A stretch of DNA of 64,000 nucleotides from Enhygromyxa salina. GTDB taxonomy: Bacteria > Myxococcota_A > Polyangia > Nannocystales > Nannocystaceae. Shown here one piece after another: positions 32,920 to 41,680 of the stretch; within the stretch, counting starts at the first letter, position 1; every line of letters begins with the position of its first letter. A model generated the notes under the pieces. That model worked only from the letters and a program-made list of their open reading frames with translations. It made no database searches and had not been told where the DNA came from. Location of the stretch: contig NZ_PVNL01000120.1 in the NCBI RefSeq assembly GCF_002994635.1, forward strand, positions 62,001 to 126,000, given 5' to 3'. Made by a program: the position numbers and the translations under genes.

Positions 32920-33735
32920 ATGAACACGAAATACATCATACTTCCAGTGTTGTCGCTAATGTTGGTGTCTGCCTGCAGCGACGAGTCTGACGGTGGCCCC
33001 GAAGCCACTCGATCGGGTGAGATCGGTGAGCTGGTCCTGGCCAACGGAAACATCCTCGTCTTCGTCGATCAAGACCCTTCAGACGGCGTCGACATCATGT
33101 TGATCGAGATTGCCGCGACCCCGGAGCCCGGCGGCGCGATCGAGGAGATGAAGGCGGCCGGCGCGACCCCGGCCGAGCTGTGGTTGAGCGCGTCGGGTCA
33201 GGTGGTCCCGCGCGCCCTCGAGGAGGCGCACGTCAACGAGCGCGCCGAGGCACCGCACGTCTTCACGCTGCCCGAGCACCTGCGCGAGACCGACGATGAT
33301 GAGTTCCGAGCATTTGCCTATGGCGGTGCATGGGGGGACTACGATGGCTACTGCAATGGCTCCTTCGCCAGTGACTGGGATGCATGGGCAGGCACCGCGG
33401 ACGCCAGCTCGTCCGGCACGGTGGGATACGGCGCGACGGTCGATCTGTACATGGACGACGCGACCGACGCGTGGGTCGGCGTCTGCAACAACACGCCCTG
33501 GGACACCGACGTGACGTTCTCGAAGATGTCGCTGTTCCGCGATATCAGCGGCAATCCGACCTGGAGCAACCTTCTGTGCTCGGCTGCCCCCTCAGCGAGC
33601 TGGTGTCTGTCGATCGGGGTCCAGGTTGGCAAGGGGATGCACTTCTGGAGCGGGACGACCTACGACTTCAAGGCCCAAGCGGCCTGGAGTGCAGGCGTTG
33701 CCCACGACACGAAGCTGCGAGTCCGCTCGGAGTGA
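32920..33735 (+). CDS. Secreted lipoprotein, unknown function
   Basis: The 271-residue lipoprotein starts MNTKYIILPVLSLMLVSAC (lipobox VSAC). The N-terminal part (about 35-120) is charged (EIGELVLANGNIL, EMKAAGATPAELW). The C-terminal part (about 145-270) is rich in Gly/Trp/Ser/Asp, with four Cys (YCNGSF, GVCNN, LLCSA, SWCLS), resembling a secreted beta-domain. The final SKMSLFRDISGNPTW is unusual. Function unknown. It follows an AT-rich gap and precedes the decayed P450. Confidence 0.7.
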   Translation: MNTKYIILPVLSLMLVSACSDESDGGPEATRSGEIGELVLANGNILVFVDQDPSDGVDIMLIEIAATPEPGGAIEEMKAAGATPAELWLSASGQVVPRALEEAHVNERAEAPHVFTLPEHLRETDDDEFRAFAYGGAWGDYDGYCNGSFASDWDAWAGTADASSSGTVGYGATVDLYMDDATDAWVGVCNNTPWDTDVTFSKMSLFRDISGNPTWSNLLCSAAPSASWCLSIGVQVGKGMHFWSGTTYDFKAQAAWSAGVAHDTKLRVRSE

Positions 33736-33798
33736 CATGATGATCGGGCGGCAGCCGTGCTCGGCACGGCTGCGCCCGACGTCGCCCCCGAGGCCGAC

Positions 33799-34277
33799 TC
33801 AGGCGGGGCACTTCCAGTTCAGGGTCAAGCCCGTGGCCTGGACGCCGGACTTGGTCAACTGGCCAGCCGGACCCTGGGCCCGACGGAGGTTCTCCTGCGC
33901 CAGCAGCGGCATGAGCATGTGCGGATTCAGAGACGAGGCGATGTACTTGCCGAAGTAATTGTGGATACCTGATCCGTACAGCAGGAAGTTGTACTCGTCA
34001 CGGTCGATGCGAAATCATCGGGATCATCAAACAGGGCGTCGTCGAACATCGCCGACTGCGTCGCGATCATGACCGTGGTGCCCTTCGGCACGGTCGTCGC
34101 GTACCAGCGGTCGCGGCCCACGACGAAGTCCCGGGTCGTCGTGCGCAGGACACCCGGCCCGATCGGCGCGAAGCGCATGGCCTCGTTGACGTAGCGCCCG
34201 ACGAGCAGCGCGTCGCCGGCTCGCGCGGCGTCCTGCGCGGGCGCGAGCTGCTCGCGGCGTGAGAGCAGTTGATCCAT
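33799..34277 (-). pseudogene. Decayed cytochrome P450 (C-terminal part, frameshift, heme Cys lost)
   Basis: The frame from 34277 contains a P450 K-helix (YVNEAMRF, ExxR) and VPKGTTVMIATQSAMFDD. It shifts by one base near 34010 (DDPDDF then a missing base), after which the other frame reads IDRDEYNFLLYGSGIHNYFGKYIASSL to a TGA at 33799-33801. The heme loop should be FGxGxHxCxG but here is YGSGIHNYFG, with Tyr for the heme-ligand Cys (a single TGC to TAC change). The N-terminus, including the I-helix, is absent. It is therefore a remnant and not functional. Confidence 0.75.
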
Positions 34278-34368
34278 GGCCTGGGAGCTCCCACGTTTCG
34301 TCGAGGTCCGGGGCGGGACCTACCTGTTCGTGTCCAACCTCTCGACGCTTCGAGATCTAGCGAGCTGA
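34276..34368 (+). pseudogene. Short fragment resembling the C-terminus of a DyP-type peroxidase
   Basis: On the plus strand the frame reads MAWELPRFVEVRGGTYLFVS and ends ...RDLAS at a TGA at 34366-34368. The RGGTYLFV pattern recalls the tail of DyP-type heme peroxidases. An in-frame stop sits just upstream, so it is an orphan scrap. It is back-to-back with the P450 remnant at a CCATGG. Confidence 0.35.
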
Positions 34369-34403
34369 CGCCAGGGCGCTCCGCTCGGCGTCTACCGAGC
34401 GCG

Positions 34404-35762
34404 CTACCGGTCCAGCGCGGTGCGGAGCCAGCCCATGAACCGCCCCTTGGTCTCGGGCTTGTGCGGGGGTCCCAGCCGGACAACCGAAAGCTCGGCCTCC
34501 TGACCGGCCAGGATCGGCGCAATCCGGCGAATGCAACCACCGCACCCGGTCCCGCACCCGGTCGCTTCTTGCAGCGACGCCATGCTGTCGGCCCCGGCCT
34601 CGATCGCGTCGGTCACGGTCTGGCGATCGACGTTGAGGCAGCGACACATCACCTTGTCCGGCGCCCGCATGGCCGCTGCCTTGGCCGCCTTCTTCAGCTG
34701 CCTGCGCTGCTGCAGCGACAGCGGACTGCCGTCCAGCGCCAGCGTCTGCAGGCCCGCGACGTCCTCGTAGTCGCCGCTGTCCTCGAACCCGACGATCCGC
34801 CCGTCGGTATCCAGTGACACGCTCGTGGTCGCCTCGATCTTGACGGTCTCCGCGACCGTGCTGCCGGACTGGCTGAGGCTGTAGTGCCCGCTCGGCGTGC
34901 GCAGAGCGACGAGCACACGGCCGTCGTTGAGCGAGAAGGTGGTCTGCGTGCAGACCTGCCCGTTCTCGATCACGGCGTGCTGGCTGGCGACTCCCAGGTG
35001 CGGCAGGGTGCGGCTGCGGATCAGGCTGTCGAGGTAGGCCTCGGTCGAGTTGTCGGCGGCGTTGAGCTCCCGGACCTTGGCCGCCGGGACGAACGCCGCG
35101 CGCAGCCGGTTGTGGGCGACGATCGCCGCGTTGCGAGGGGTCCCCTGCAGCACGCCGATCTCACCGAAGCACTGGCCGGTGTAGAGGGTTGCGATGTGAA
35201 CCGGCTCGCCGTTCTGGGCCAGCACGACCCGGGCCTGCCCGGACAGCACCAGGTACAGCCCGTCGGACGCCGCCCCCTCGCGAAACACGAACTCGCCGTC
35301 GTCCCAGCTGCGTTGCTCGCTCTCGGCCAGCAGCGCCTCGAGCGGTTTCGCGGTGCGACCGAGCCGGTTGCGGGTCCGCGCGGCGGACACTTCCTCGAGC
35401 GCGGTCCGGCCCTGGTCGAGCAGCGTGGCGAAGGTCCCGCGATCGATCTCCAGCAGGCGGCAGTCGGTCTTGGCGAGGATCGTCGCGTTGCGCTGGCCGC
35501 TCGCACCCGCCATCAGGGCCTGCTCCCCGACCAGCGCGCCGGGTTGCTCGGTGTCGAGCAGCGTCCCGTCCGCCGCGCGGATCTCCAGGGTGCCGAGGGT
35601 CAACAAGTAGGCCGCGTCGGCTTCGTCTCCGGCACGAAACAGGCGCGCGCCGGCCTCCAGAGCGACCACTCGCAGCTGACGAACGAGGGCGACGAGCTTG
35701 TCAGGGTGCGGGAGGGCAGCGAGCTGGCTGCGCTGGAGAACGGTCAGCAGCGATGGTTCCAT
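34404..35762 (-). CDS. Two cyclic-nucleotide-binding domains fused to a BFD-type [2Fe-2S] domain
   Basis: The 452-residue soluble protein has two cNMP-binding (CRP-like) domains, about 10-130 and 145-245. Both keep the phosphate-cassette Glu and Arg (GEQALMAGASGQR: E80, R91; GEIGVLQGTPR: E201, R210). A middle beta domain (270-345) follows, then a C-terminal bacterioferritin-associated-ferredoxin-like domain with C373-x-C375 and C407-x2-C410; an extra C403 sits nearby. No DNA-binding helix-turn-helix or kinase is visible. It probably senses cAMP or cGMP and Fe-S status; output is unknown. It is divergent from the hydroxylase gene. Confidence 0.85.
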   Translation of the reverse strand: MEPSLLTVLQRSQLAALPHPDKLVALVRQLRVVALEAGARLFRAGDEADAAYLLTLGTLEIRAADGTLLDTEQPGALVGEQALMAGASGQRNATILAKTDCRLLEIDRGTFATLLDQGRTALEEVSAARTRNRLGRTAKPLEALLAESEQRSWDDGEFVFREGAASDGLYLVLSGQARVVLAQNGEPVHIATLYTGQCFGEIGVLQGTPRNAAIVAHNRLRAAFVPAAKVRELNAADNSTEAYLDSLIRSRTLPHLGVASQHAVIENGQVCTQTTFSLNDGRVLVALRTPSGHYSLSQSGSTVAETVKIEATTSVSLDTDGRIVGFEDSGDYEDVAGLQTLALDGSPLSLQQRRQLKKAAKAAAMRAPDKVMCRCLNVDRQTVTDAIEAGADSMASLQEATGCGTGCGGCIRRIAPILAGQEAELSVVRLGPPHKPETKGRFMGWLRTALDR

Positions 35763-35908
35763 GTCGTTGGTTTACTCCCAGGAACCGAGATGATCGTACG
35801 TTTCGTGTGTCTGTTGGTGGCCAAAATCGTCCACTCGGACGACCCGGTTGTACTGAATCCATCCACTGAGGTCGGCCGCACCTGATGGTAAATTGCCTTG
35901 CAGCGGCG

Positions 35909-36727
35909 ATGGACGACAGCAACATCCTCAATGAGCTCCTGACCAACGGTGGCCTGTTCGTTGGGCGTTCGTGGGCGCGCTATCTGGTGGTCTGTGGCGG
36001 CGCGTTCTTGCTGTTCTGGGTCGTCTTCGCCAAGCGCTTCGCGCACCGACGCTGCCAGTCGACGATCCCCGAGCGCAAGGTCCTCGTCGCCGAGCTGAAG
36101 AACTCGCTGCTGGGCATCATCTTCTTCATGGTGCCGTCGGTCGCCGCGATCCCGCTGTACTTCACGGGGCACCTCGAGCTGATCGTGGATCCGGCGGCGA
36201 CCAGCCCGGCGATCATGGTGCTCAGCTTCGTGCTGTTCGTGATCGGCGCAGACGCATGGTTCTACTGGACCCACCGCGCGATGCACGACAGCCGCATCTA
36301 CCGATTCACCCACCAACTCCACCACCTCTCGGAGCAGCCCTCGCCGCTGGCCGGCTACAGCTTTGCGATCCTCGAGGCCCTCGTGCTCGGCCTGTACCTG
36401 CCGCTGGTGTTGCTCGTGGTGCCGATCAACCGCGCGGTGCTGGGGGCCTTCGTCTTGTTCTTCTCGCTCGTCGAGGCCTACGTGCACCTCGGCTTCGAGA
36501 TCCTGCCCCGCTGGGTCGCGCGCAGCCGGATCGGGAAGTACCTGGGGACGTCGGTCTTTCACAACATGCACCACGAGAACGGGGCCTACAATTTCGCTGT
36601 CTACTTCACCTGGTGGGATCGCATGTTTGGCACAATTCACCCGGATTACACCGAGCGCTACGAACAGGTGACCGCGGAGCGGCTGTTTCGCCGGCTGCCT
36701 CCCGAGCCGGACCCAGCAAAACCCTAG
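35909..36727 (+). CDS. Sterol desaturase/fatty acid hydroxylase superfamily protein
   Basis: The 272-residue membrane enzyme has about four spans and three His boxes: HRAMH, HQLHH and HNMHH, which bind a di-iron centre. Superfamily members hydroxylate or desaturate lipids, sterols or carotenoids; the substrate is not known. An ATG at 35885 is an alternative start 24 bp upstream. It lies about 145 bp from the divergent CRP-BFD gene and about 50 bp before the next lipoprotein. Confidence 0.88.
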   Translation: MDDSNILNELLTNGGLFVGRSWARYLVVCGGAFLLFWVVFAKRFAHRRCQSTIPERKVLVAELKNSLLGIIFFMVPSVAAIPLYFTGHLELIVDPAATSPAIMVLSFVLFVIGADAWFYWTHRAMHDSRIYRFTHQLHHLSEQPSPLAGYSFAILEALVLGLYLPLVLLVVPINRAVLGAFVLFFSLVEAYVHLGFEILPRWVARSRIGKYLGTSVFHNMHHENGAYNFAVYFTWWDRMFGTIHPDYTERYEQVTAERLFRRLPPEPDPAKP

Positions 36728-36779
36728 ACTCGAGCGTTTGTACTTGACCGGTCGAAGGCCAGCCGAGATCGTTGCGCGC

Positions 36780-38432
36780 ATGCGATCTTCGATCTCGACC
36801 TCGATCTTGGCGGGCATGTCGATGCTGGCCGGGTGTGGAAGCGCGGGCAGCAGCGAGGCTGACGCCAGCGCGCAGACGGGCATCACCACCTTCGACACCA
36901 GCGGGCCCGACTCGGGCGACGGCGACGGCAACTCGGGGGATGGCGACGGCGATCCAGGCGACGGCGACGGCGACGGCGACACCGGGAACGACGGCGAGGT
37001 CAAGTTCGACATGGCCGTGATCCCCGACGCGGGGGACGACGGCGGCGGCATGATCCCGCCGACCTGCGAGAACATCGACGACTTCCCGGCGACCAGCGTC
37101 GGCTGCGAATTCTTCACGGTCCAGGTGCCGAGCTACGCCAACAATTTGCCCTACGGGATCGCGGTCGGGAACCCGAGCATGGCCGCCGCGACCGTCACGA
37201 TCGAGGACATGCGCGGTCCGGGCGGCAGCCTGCGCGAGATCACGACCTTCCAGGTTCAGCCGACCGAGAGCGTGCTGACGCCGATCAACGGCACTGGCGG
37301 GCTGCTCGGTGGCAGCCACATGGCCTCGGCGGTCGGCCTCAACGCGCTCGCGGCGTTTCGGGTCAGCTCCGACGTGCCGATCACGGCGATGCAGCTGTTT
37401 CCGGTCGGCGGCGGGCCCTCGCACGTGTCCGAGGCCAGCATGCTGCTGCCGGTCAACGCCCTGGATCAGTCTTACATCGCGGCCAGCTGGGAGGCCTTCT
37501 CGGGCTCGCAGAACGGCTTCGTGCTCGTGGTCGCGGTCGAGGACGCGACCACGGTGTTCACCGACAGCGGTGACTACATGCTCGATGCCTTCGACGCGTG
37601 GAATTTTCAAGCGGGCCCCGACGGCACCGGGTTCTTCGTTGGCGCCGACAAGCCGGTCGCGGTGTTCTCGGGGATCGACTGCACGATGATCCCCGAGCTC
37701 CCGTGGTACGCCTGCGATCACCTCGAAGAGCAGATGCTGCCGCTCTCGGCCTGGGGCACGCACTACGTGGGCGCCCGTCACCCGCACCGCGTGCCCAACA
37801 TCAACCCGCAGCCCGAAGAGGTGTTCTGGAAGGTGATCGCGGGGGTCGACAACACGACGATCACCTTGAACCCGCCGGTCGCCGGCAACCAGATCCAGCT
37901 GGCGCAGAGCGGGGACTCGCTCGCGTTTGGGACCGCGCAGAGCTTCGAGGCGACCGCCAACAACCCGTTCTTGCTCGTGCAGTACATGTCGGGCTGCTAC
38001 AACGTGATCAAGTCGTCAGGCTCGCCGAGCTCGTGCGATCAGGGGCCGACCGGGGATCCGTACATGTTGCAGTCGGTCCCGGTCGAGCAGTGGCTGACCC
38101 AGCTGCCGTTCCTGACCGATACCTCGTATCCGCGCGACTTCGTGACGATCATCCGCGAGCAGGGGACCGAGGTCACGCTCGACTGCCTGGGGGTCGTGAG
38201 CGCCGATCACTTCACGCCGATCCCAGGCACGATCTACGAGGTCGGGCAGGTGGATCTGGATATTGCGGGCAATGGTGGCGAAGGCAATTGCGTGGATGGG
38301 GCGCAGTTCTTGACGGCGGACCACCCGGTCGGGGTGCTCGTGGGCGGCATGGACTGGGCCACGTCCTACGGGTATCCGGGCGGCCTGAGCTTGAACGCGC
38401 TGTGGGATCCGCCGATTGATCCGCAGGGATAG
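36780..38432 (+). CDS. IgGFc-binding-like lipoprotein with GD linker
   Basis: The 550-residue protein starts MRSSISTSILAGMSMLAGCG (lipobox LAGC). A Gly-Asp repeat linker (about 55-85) leads to a large domain like the IgGFc_binding N-terminal domain (FFTVQVPSYANNLPYGIAVG, AFRVSSDVPITAMQLFP, PVAVFSGIDC). In animals this domain occurs in mucus proteins; in bacteria it is a surface or secreted module of unknown ligand. The stop lies inside a short tandem repeat. The gene likely follows the hydroxylase gene in one transcript. Confidence 0.78.
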   Translation: MRSSISTSILAGMSMLAGCGSAGSSEADASAQTGITTFDTSGPDSGDGDGNSGDGDGDPGDGDGDGDTGNDGEVKFDMAVIPDAGDDGGGMIPPTCENIDDFPATSVGCEFFTVQVPSYANNLPYGIAVGNPSMAAATVTIEDMRGPGGSLREITTFQVQPTESVLTPINGTGGLLGGSHMASAVGLNALAAFRVSSDVPITAMQLFPVGGGPSHVSEASMLLPVNALDQSYIAASWEAFSGSQNGFVLVVAVEDATTVFTDSGDYMLDAFDAWNFQAGPDGTGFFVGADKPVAVFSGIDCTMIPELPWYACDHLEEQMLPLSAWGTHYVGARHPHRVPNINPQPEEVFWKVIAGVDNTTITLNPPVAGNQIQLAQSGDSLAFGTAQSFEATANNPFLLVQYMSGCYNVIKSSGSPSSCDQGPTGDPYMLQSVPVEQWLTQLPFLTDTSYPRDFVTIIREQGTEVTLDCLGVVSADHFTPIPGTIYEVGQVDLDIAGNGGEGNCVDGAQFLTADHPVGVLVGGMDWATSYGYPGGLSLNALWDPPIDPQG

Positions 38433-38461
38433 GCCACAGGGATAGGCCACAGTGATAGGCC
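38426..38461. repeat. 13-bp tandem repeat overlapping a stop codon
   Basis: GGGATAGGCCACA is present twice in a row, with a third partial copy GTGATAGGCC. The first copy contains the TAG stop of the IgGFc-like gene, so repeat number changes could not extend the reading frame past this point. Confidence 0.7.
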
Positions 38462-38588
38462 CTGACGTGGGTCGAGGCTGCGCCCGAGCCACCACGGCTT
38501 GATCCGTTGCGCTACGGTTTCGGTAGTCGCTCGCTTCGCGCGCCCGCGGGTGTGCGCGCGCCCGAAGCCTGTGATAGTCCGCGCGACG

Positions 38589-41408
38589 GTGCCCGACGAA
38601 CTCGAGACCCTCGCGGCGCGATCGCGCCGCGCCCCGACGGACCCCGGACAGCTCGCCTCGGATCAGACCCAGCTAGCGAGCGCCGTGGGGGTCTCGACGA
38701 CGCTCGACGCGATCGGCCCAGGTACGGTGCTCGGCCGCTACGTCGTGCTCGACGAGGTCGGGCGCGGGGCCATGGGCGTGGTCTACTCGGCCTACGATCC
38801 CAAGCTCGATCGCAAGCTCGCTATCAAGCTGCTGATCGCCGACGAGCGCGGGCGTCGAAGCCTCGGCGAGGCGCAGGCGCTGGCCAAGCTCAACCACCCC
38901 AACGTCGTGCAGGTCTACGACGCGGGCGAGCACGGTGAGCGGGTGTTCATCGCCATGGAGTTTGTCGTCGGTCGGCCGCTCGGCGTGTGGCGTGAGCAGA
39001 ACCGGCCCTCGCGCGAGGCGATCCTCGCCGTGTTTCGCCGGGCGGCGCTGGGCCTCGCGGCCGCCCACGCGGCCGGCTTGGTCCACCGCGACTTCAAGCC
39101 CGACAACGTGATGATCGGCGACGACGGGCGTGTGTTGGTCATGGACTTTGGGCTTGCGATCGTCGGGCGTGACCCCGAGTCGAGCACCAGCGTCGGCAAG
39201 TTTTGGGCATCGGGCACCCCTGCGTACATGTCCCCCGAGCAGTTCGCCAACGACCCGGTCGGACCCCAGAGCGATCAGTTCAGCTTCTGCGTCGCGCTGT
39301 ACGAGGCGCTGGCCGGCGAGCGGCCCTACGCGAGCGACACTCTGGTGAGTCTGGCGACGGCGGTCACGACGGGCGAGCGCCAGCACGCGGCGCCGCTGCG
39401 TGGGCACCCGGCGTGGCTGCGGCGCCTGGTCCTGCGCGGGCTCGCGCTCGCTCCCGAGGCCCGCCACGAGACGATGCAGGTCGTGGCCAGGCAGATCGAG
39501 GCCGGGCTCGGTCGTCGCGGCCGCACCCTCAGCCTCGGCTTCGCCGGGTTCGTGGTTGTCGCCGCGTTGCTCAGCTGGGCCACCGGCGGTGACCATGAGG
39601 ATCCCGCCGCGGCGCGGTGCCGAACCGACGCGCTCGCGCTCGCTGACGAGTGGAGCCCACAGTGGCGCGCGCTGGCCCGTTCGAGCTTCGAGTCGGGCAT
39701 CGAGCGCGACGGCGCGCGGCTGTGGCAGCGGGTCGAATCCGACGTCGACAATTTCGCCACCGCGTGGGCGGCGACCTACGACCAGGCGTGCTCGGGCCAC
39801 TTTGTCGGGCGCACGCTCGAGGCCGTGGCCTACCGCCAGCGCCTGCGCTGCCTCGACGACCAGCGCGCCTACGCGACCAGCCTGCTCGGCGGGCTCGATC
39901 GCGCCACCGACGACGCCCTGCGCGAGATCGCGGCGGTCAGCTCCGAGCTGCCGCGCCCGTCGAGCTGCGAGGACGATGATCGTGCCGCTGGTGATTTTGA
40001 TGAGGACACGCAGGAGCTGGTCGCCGAGGCGCGCCGCGGGCTGATGCGCGCCCAGGGCCGCGCCGACGCGGCCGACAACCTCGACGCGCGGGGCATCGCC
40101 GGGTTTGCGCTCAGCTCCCTCGTCGACGCTGACGCACCGGTGACCCGCGCCGAGCTGCTCACTCTGATCGCACGCCTCCACTACGAGGCCGGCGAGCTCG
40201 AGGCTGGCGGACAGGCGCAGCACGACGCGCTCGAGGCCGCCGCGCGCAGCCACGACGCGCGGCTGCTCGCCACGACTTGGCTCGTACGGGTCGAGTACGT
40301 GTCGATGCGAGACAAAGACCTCGAGGCCGCGCAGACCCTGATCGAGGCCGCACAGGTCGCGGTTGCGGCGGTGCCCGACGACCCTGCGCTGCGCTGCGCG
40401 CTCGAGTCCCAGCGTGGACTCATCGCGCTGCAACTCGGCCGCACGAACGACGCACGCGACGCGTTCCAGGCCGCGCTCGATATCGCCGAGCAGGCCAACC
40501 TCGGCGCCCGCGAGCTCACTGTGCACACCCGACGCCTCGGCGCCGCGCAGGCGCAGCTCGGCGATATCGTCGGCGCCCGCGAGCAGTTCGAGCGCTCGGC
40601 CGAGATCTCCGCCGAGCTGCTCGGCGAGCGGCACACCATGGTCGTGAGCGCGTACGGCAACCTTGGCCTGCTGTGTCGACAGGAGGGGGACAACACCTGC
40701 GCGCGCGCGTACCTCGAGAAGGCCATCTCGCTGGCTGATAGCCCCCCTCAGCGCGCGCATGAGCTCGTGATGCTCGGTCAGCTCGAGTACGACGAGGGCC
40801 AGCTCGACGAAGCCAAGCGCCTGGCCGAGCAGGCGATCGAGCTCTACGCCACGATCTACACCGATCCGCACGCCGACCTCACCGCGCCGCACCTGCTCTT
40901 GTCCAACGTGTTGAAGCGCCACGGCGACGTCGAGGGTGCCTATGCGCAGGCGCTGCGGCTGGTCGAGATCGCCGAGCAGACCACCCCGGCCGAACATCCA
41001 AAACGCGCGCTCGCCCTCGCTGAGCTCGGCGAGGCGATGCGTGGCAAGGGCGAGCTCGCGCAGGCCCTCGAGGCGCACGAGGCCGCGCTCGGCATGCGTC
41101 GGCGCCAGCTCGAGCAGGGCGACCCGCGGATCGGCTACAGCCTCACACACACCGCGGAGGTCCTGCATCTGCTCGAGCGCGACGAGCAGGCCGCCGCGCT
41201 CGCGCGTGAGGCCATCGCGTTGTTCGACGCCGCGCCCGGCACCGAGTCGTGGCGGGCCGACGCCCGCTTCACGCTCGCGTGCGCGCTCGGGCACGATGCG
41301 GACCAGGCACACGCGCTCGCCCGCGAGGCGCTCGCGCTGTACGAGTCGCTCGGGGCCGGCCAGGACCACCAGATCGAAGCCGTGGGTGAGTGGCTCGAAG
41401 GCCCCTGA
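38589..41408 (+). CDS. Serine/threonine protein kinase with TPR-like C-terminus
   Basis: The 939-residue PknB-type kinase has Gly loop GRGAMG, Lys80, HRDFKPDN (166-173), DFG (186-188) and MSPEQ (214-218), with a normal activation segment. A membrane span (about 315-335) follows, then many TPR-like helices such as DALEAAARSHDARLLATTW and EQFERSAEISAELLGERH. Start GTG 38589 is preferred; TTG 38499 extends the protein by 30 residues. It is the closest match in the window to the kinase at 10465, and shares its residue positions for HRD and DFG. Substrate unknown. Confidence 0.92.
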   Translation: MPDELETLAARSRRAPTDPGQLASDQTQLASAVGVSTTLDAIGPGTVLGRYVVLDEVGRGAMGVVYSAYDPKLDRKLAIKLLIADERGRRSLGEAQALAKLNHPNVVQVYDAGEHGERVFIAMEFVVGRPLGVWREQNRPSREAILAVFRRAALGLAAAHAAGLVHRDFKPDNVMIGDDGRVLVMDFGLAIVGRDPESSTSVGKFWASGTPAYMSPEQFANDPVGPQSDQFSFCVALYEALAGERPYASDTLVSLATAVTTGERQHAAPLRGHPAWLRRLVLRGLALAPEARHETMQVVARQIEAGLGRRGRTLSLGFAGFVVVAALLSWATGGDHEDPAAARCRTDALALADEWSPQWRALARSSFESGIERDGARLWQRVESDVDNFATAWAATYDQACSGHFVGRTLEAVAYRQRLRCLDDQRAYATSLLGGLDRATDDALREIAAVSSELPRPSSCEDDDRAAGDFDEDTQELVAEARRGLMRAQGRADAADNLDARGIAGFALSSLVDADAPVTRAELLTLIARLHYEAGELEAGGQAQHDALEAAARSHDARLLATTWLVRVEYVSMRDKDLEAAQTLIEAAQVAVAAVPDDPALRCALESQRGLIALQLGRTNDARDAFQAALDIAEQANLGARELTVHTRRLGAAQAQLGDIVGAREQFERSAEISAELLGERHTMVVSAYGNLGLLCRQEGDNTCARAYLEKAISLADSPPQRAHELVMLGQLEYDEGQLDEAKRLAEQAIELYATIYTDPHADLTAPHLLLSNVLKRHGDVEGAYAQALRLVEIAEQTTPAEHPKRALALAELGEAMRGKGELAQALEAHEAALGMRRRQLEQGDPRIGYSLTHTAEVLHLLERDEQAAALAREAIALFDAAPGTESWRADARFTLACALGHDADQAHALAREALALYESLGAGQDHQIEAVGEWLEGP

Positions 41409-41680
41409 ACGCTCTCGATACAGCTGCGATTGGCGCTCGTTGGTCCGCTATCCACTCGATGTCACCGCAAGCGGGCTCGTCGAATGAGTGACCGTGACGC
41501 GCGAGCACAGGACCTCGCCAGCTCGCTTGGTATGACGATGGTGTCGTAGAGCTTTCGAAAATGACGCGGACGTGGCGAACGCCGACGGTCGTGAGATCTC
41601 GCTCGAAATCGGGAGTTGCGCTTGCCAAGGCCCGAAGATCAGCGGCGGCCCTCAGTTTTTGCAACACTCTCGCGTCGCCC

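Noticed and set aside
38673..41369. 898-residue minus-strand frame opposite the second kinase
   Set aside because: Antisense shadow of a clear kinase gene.
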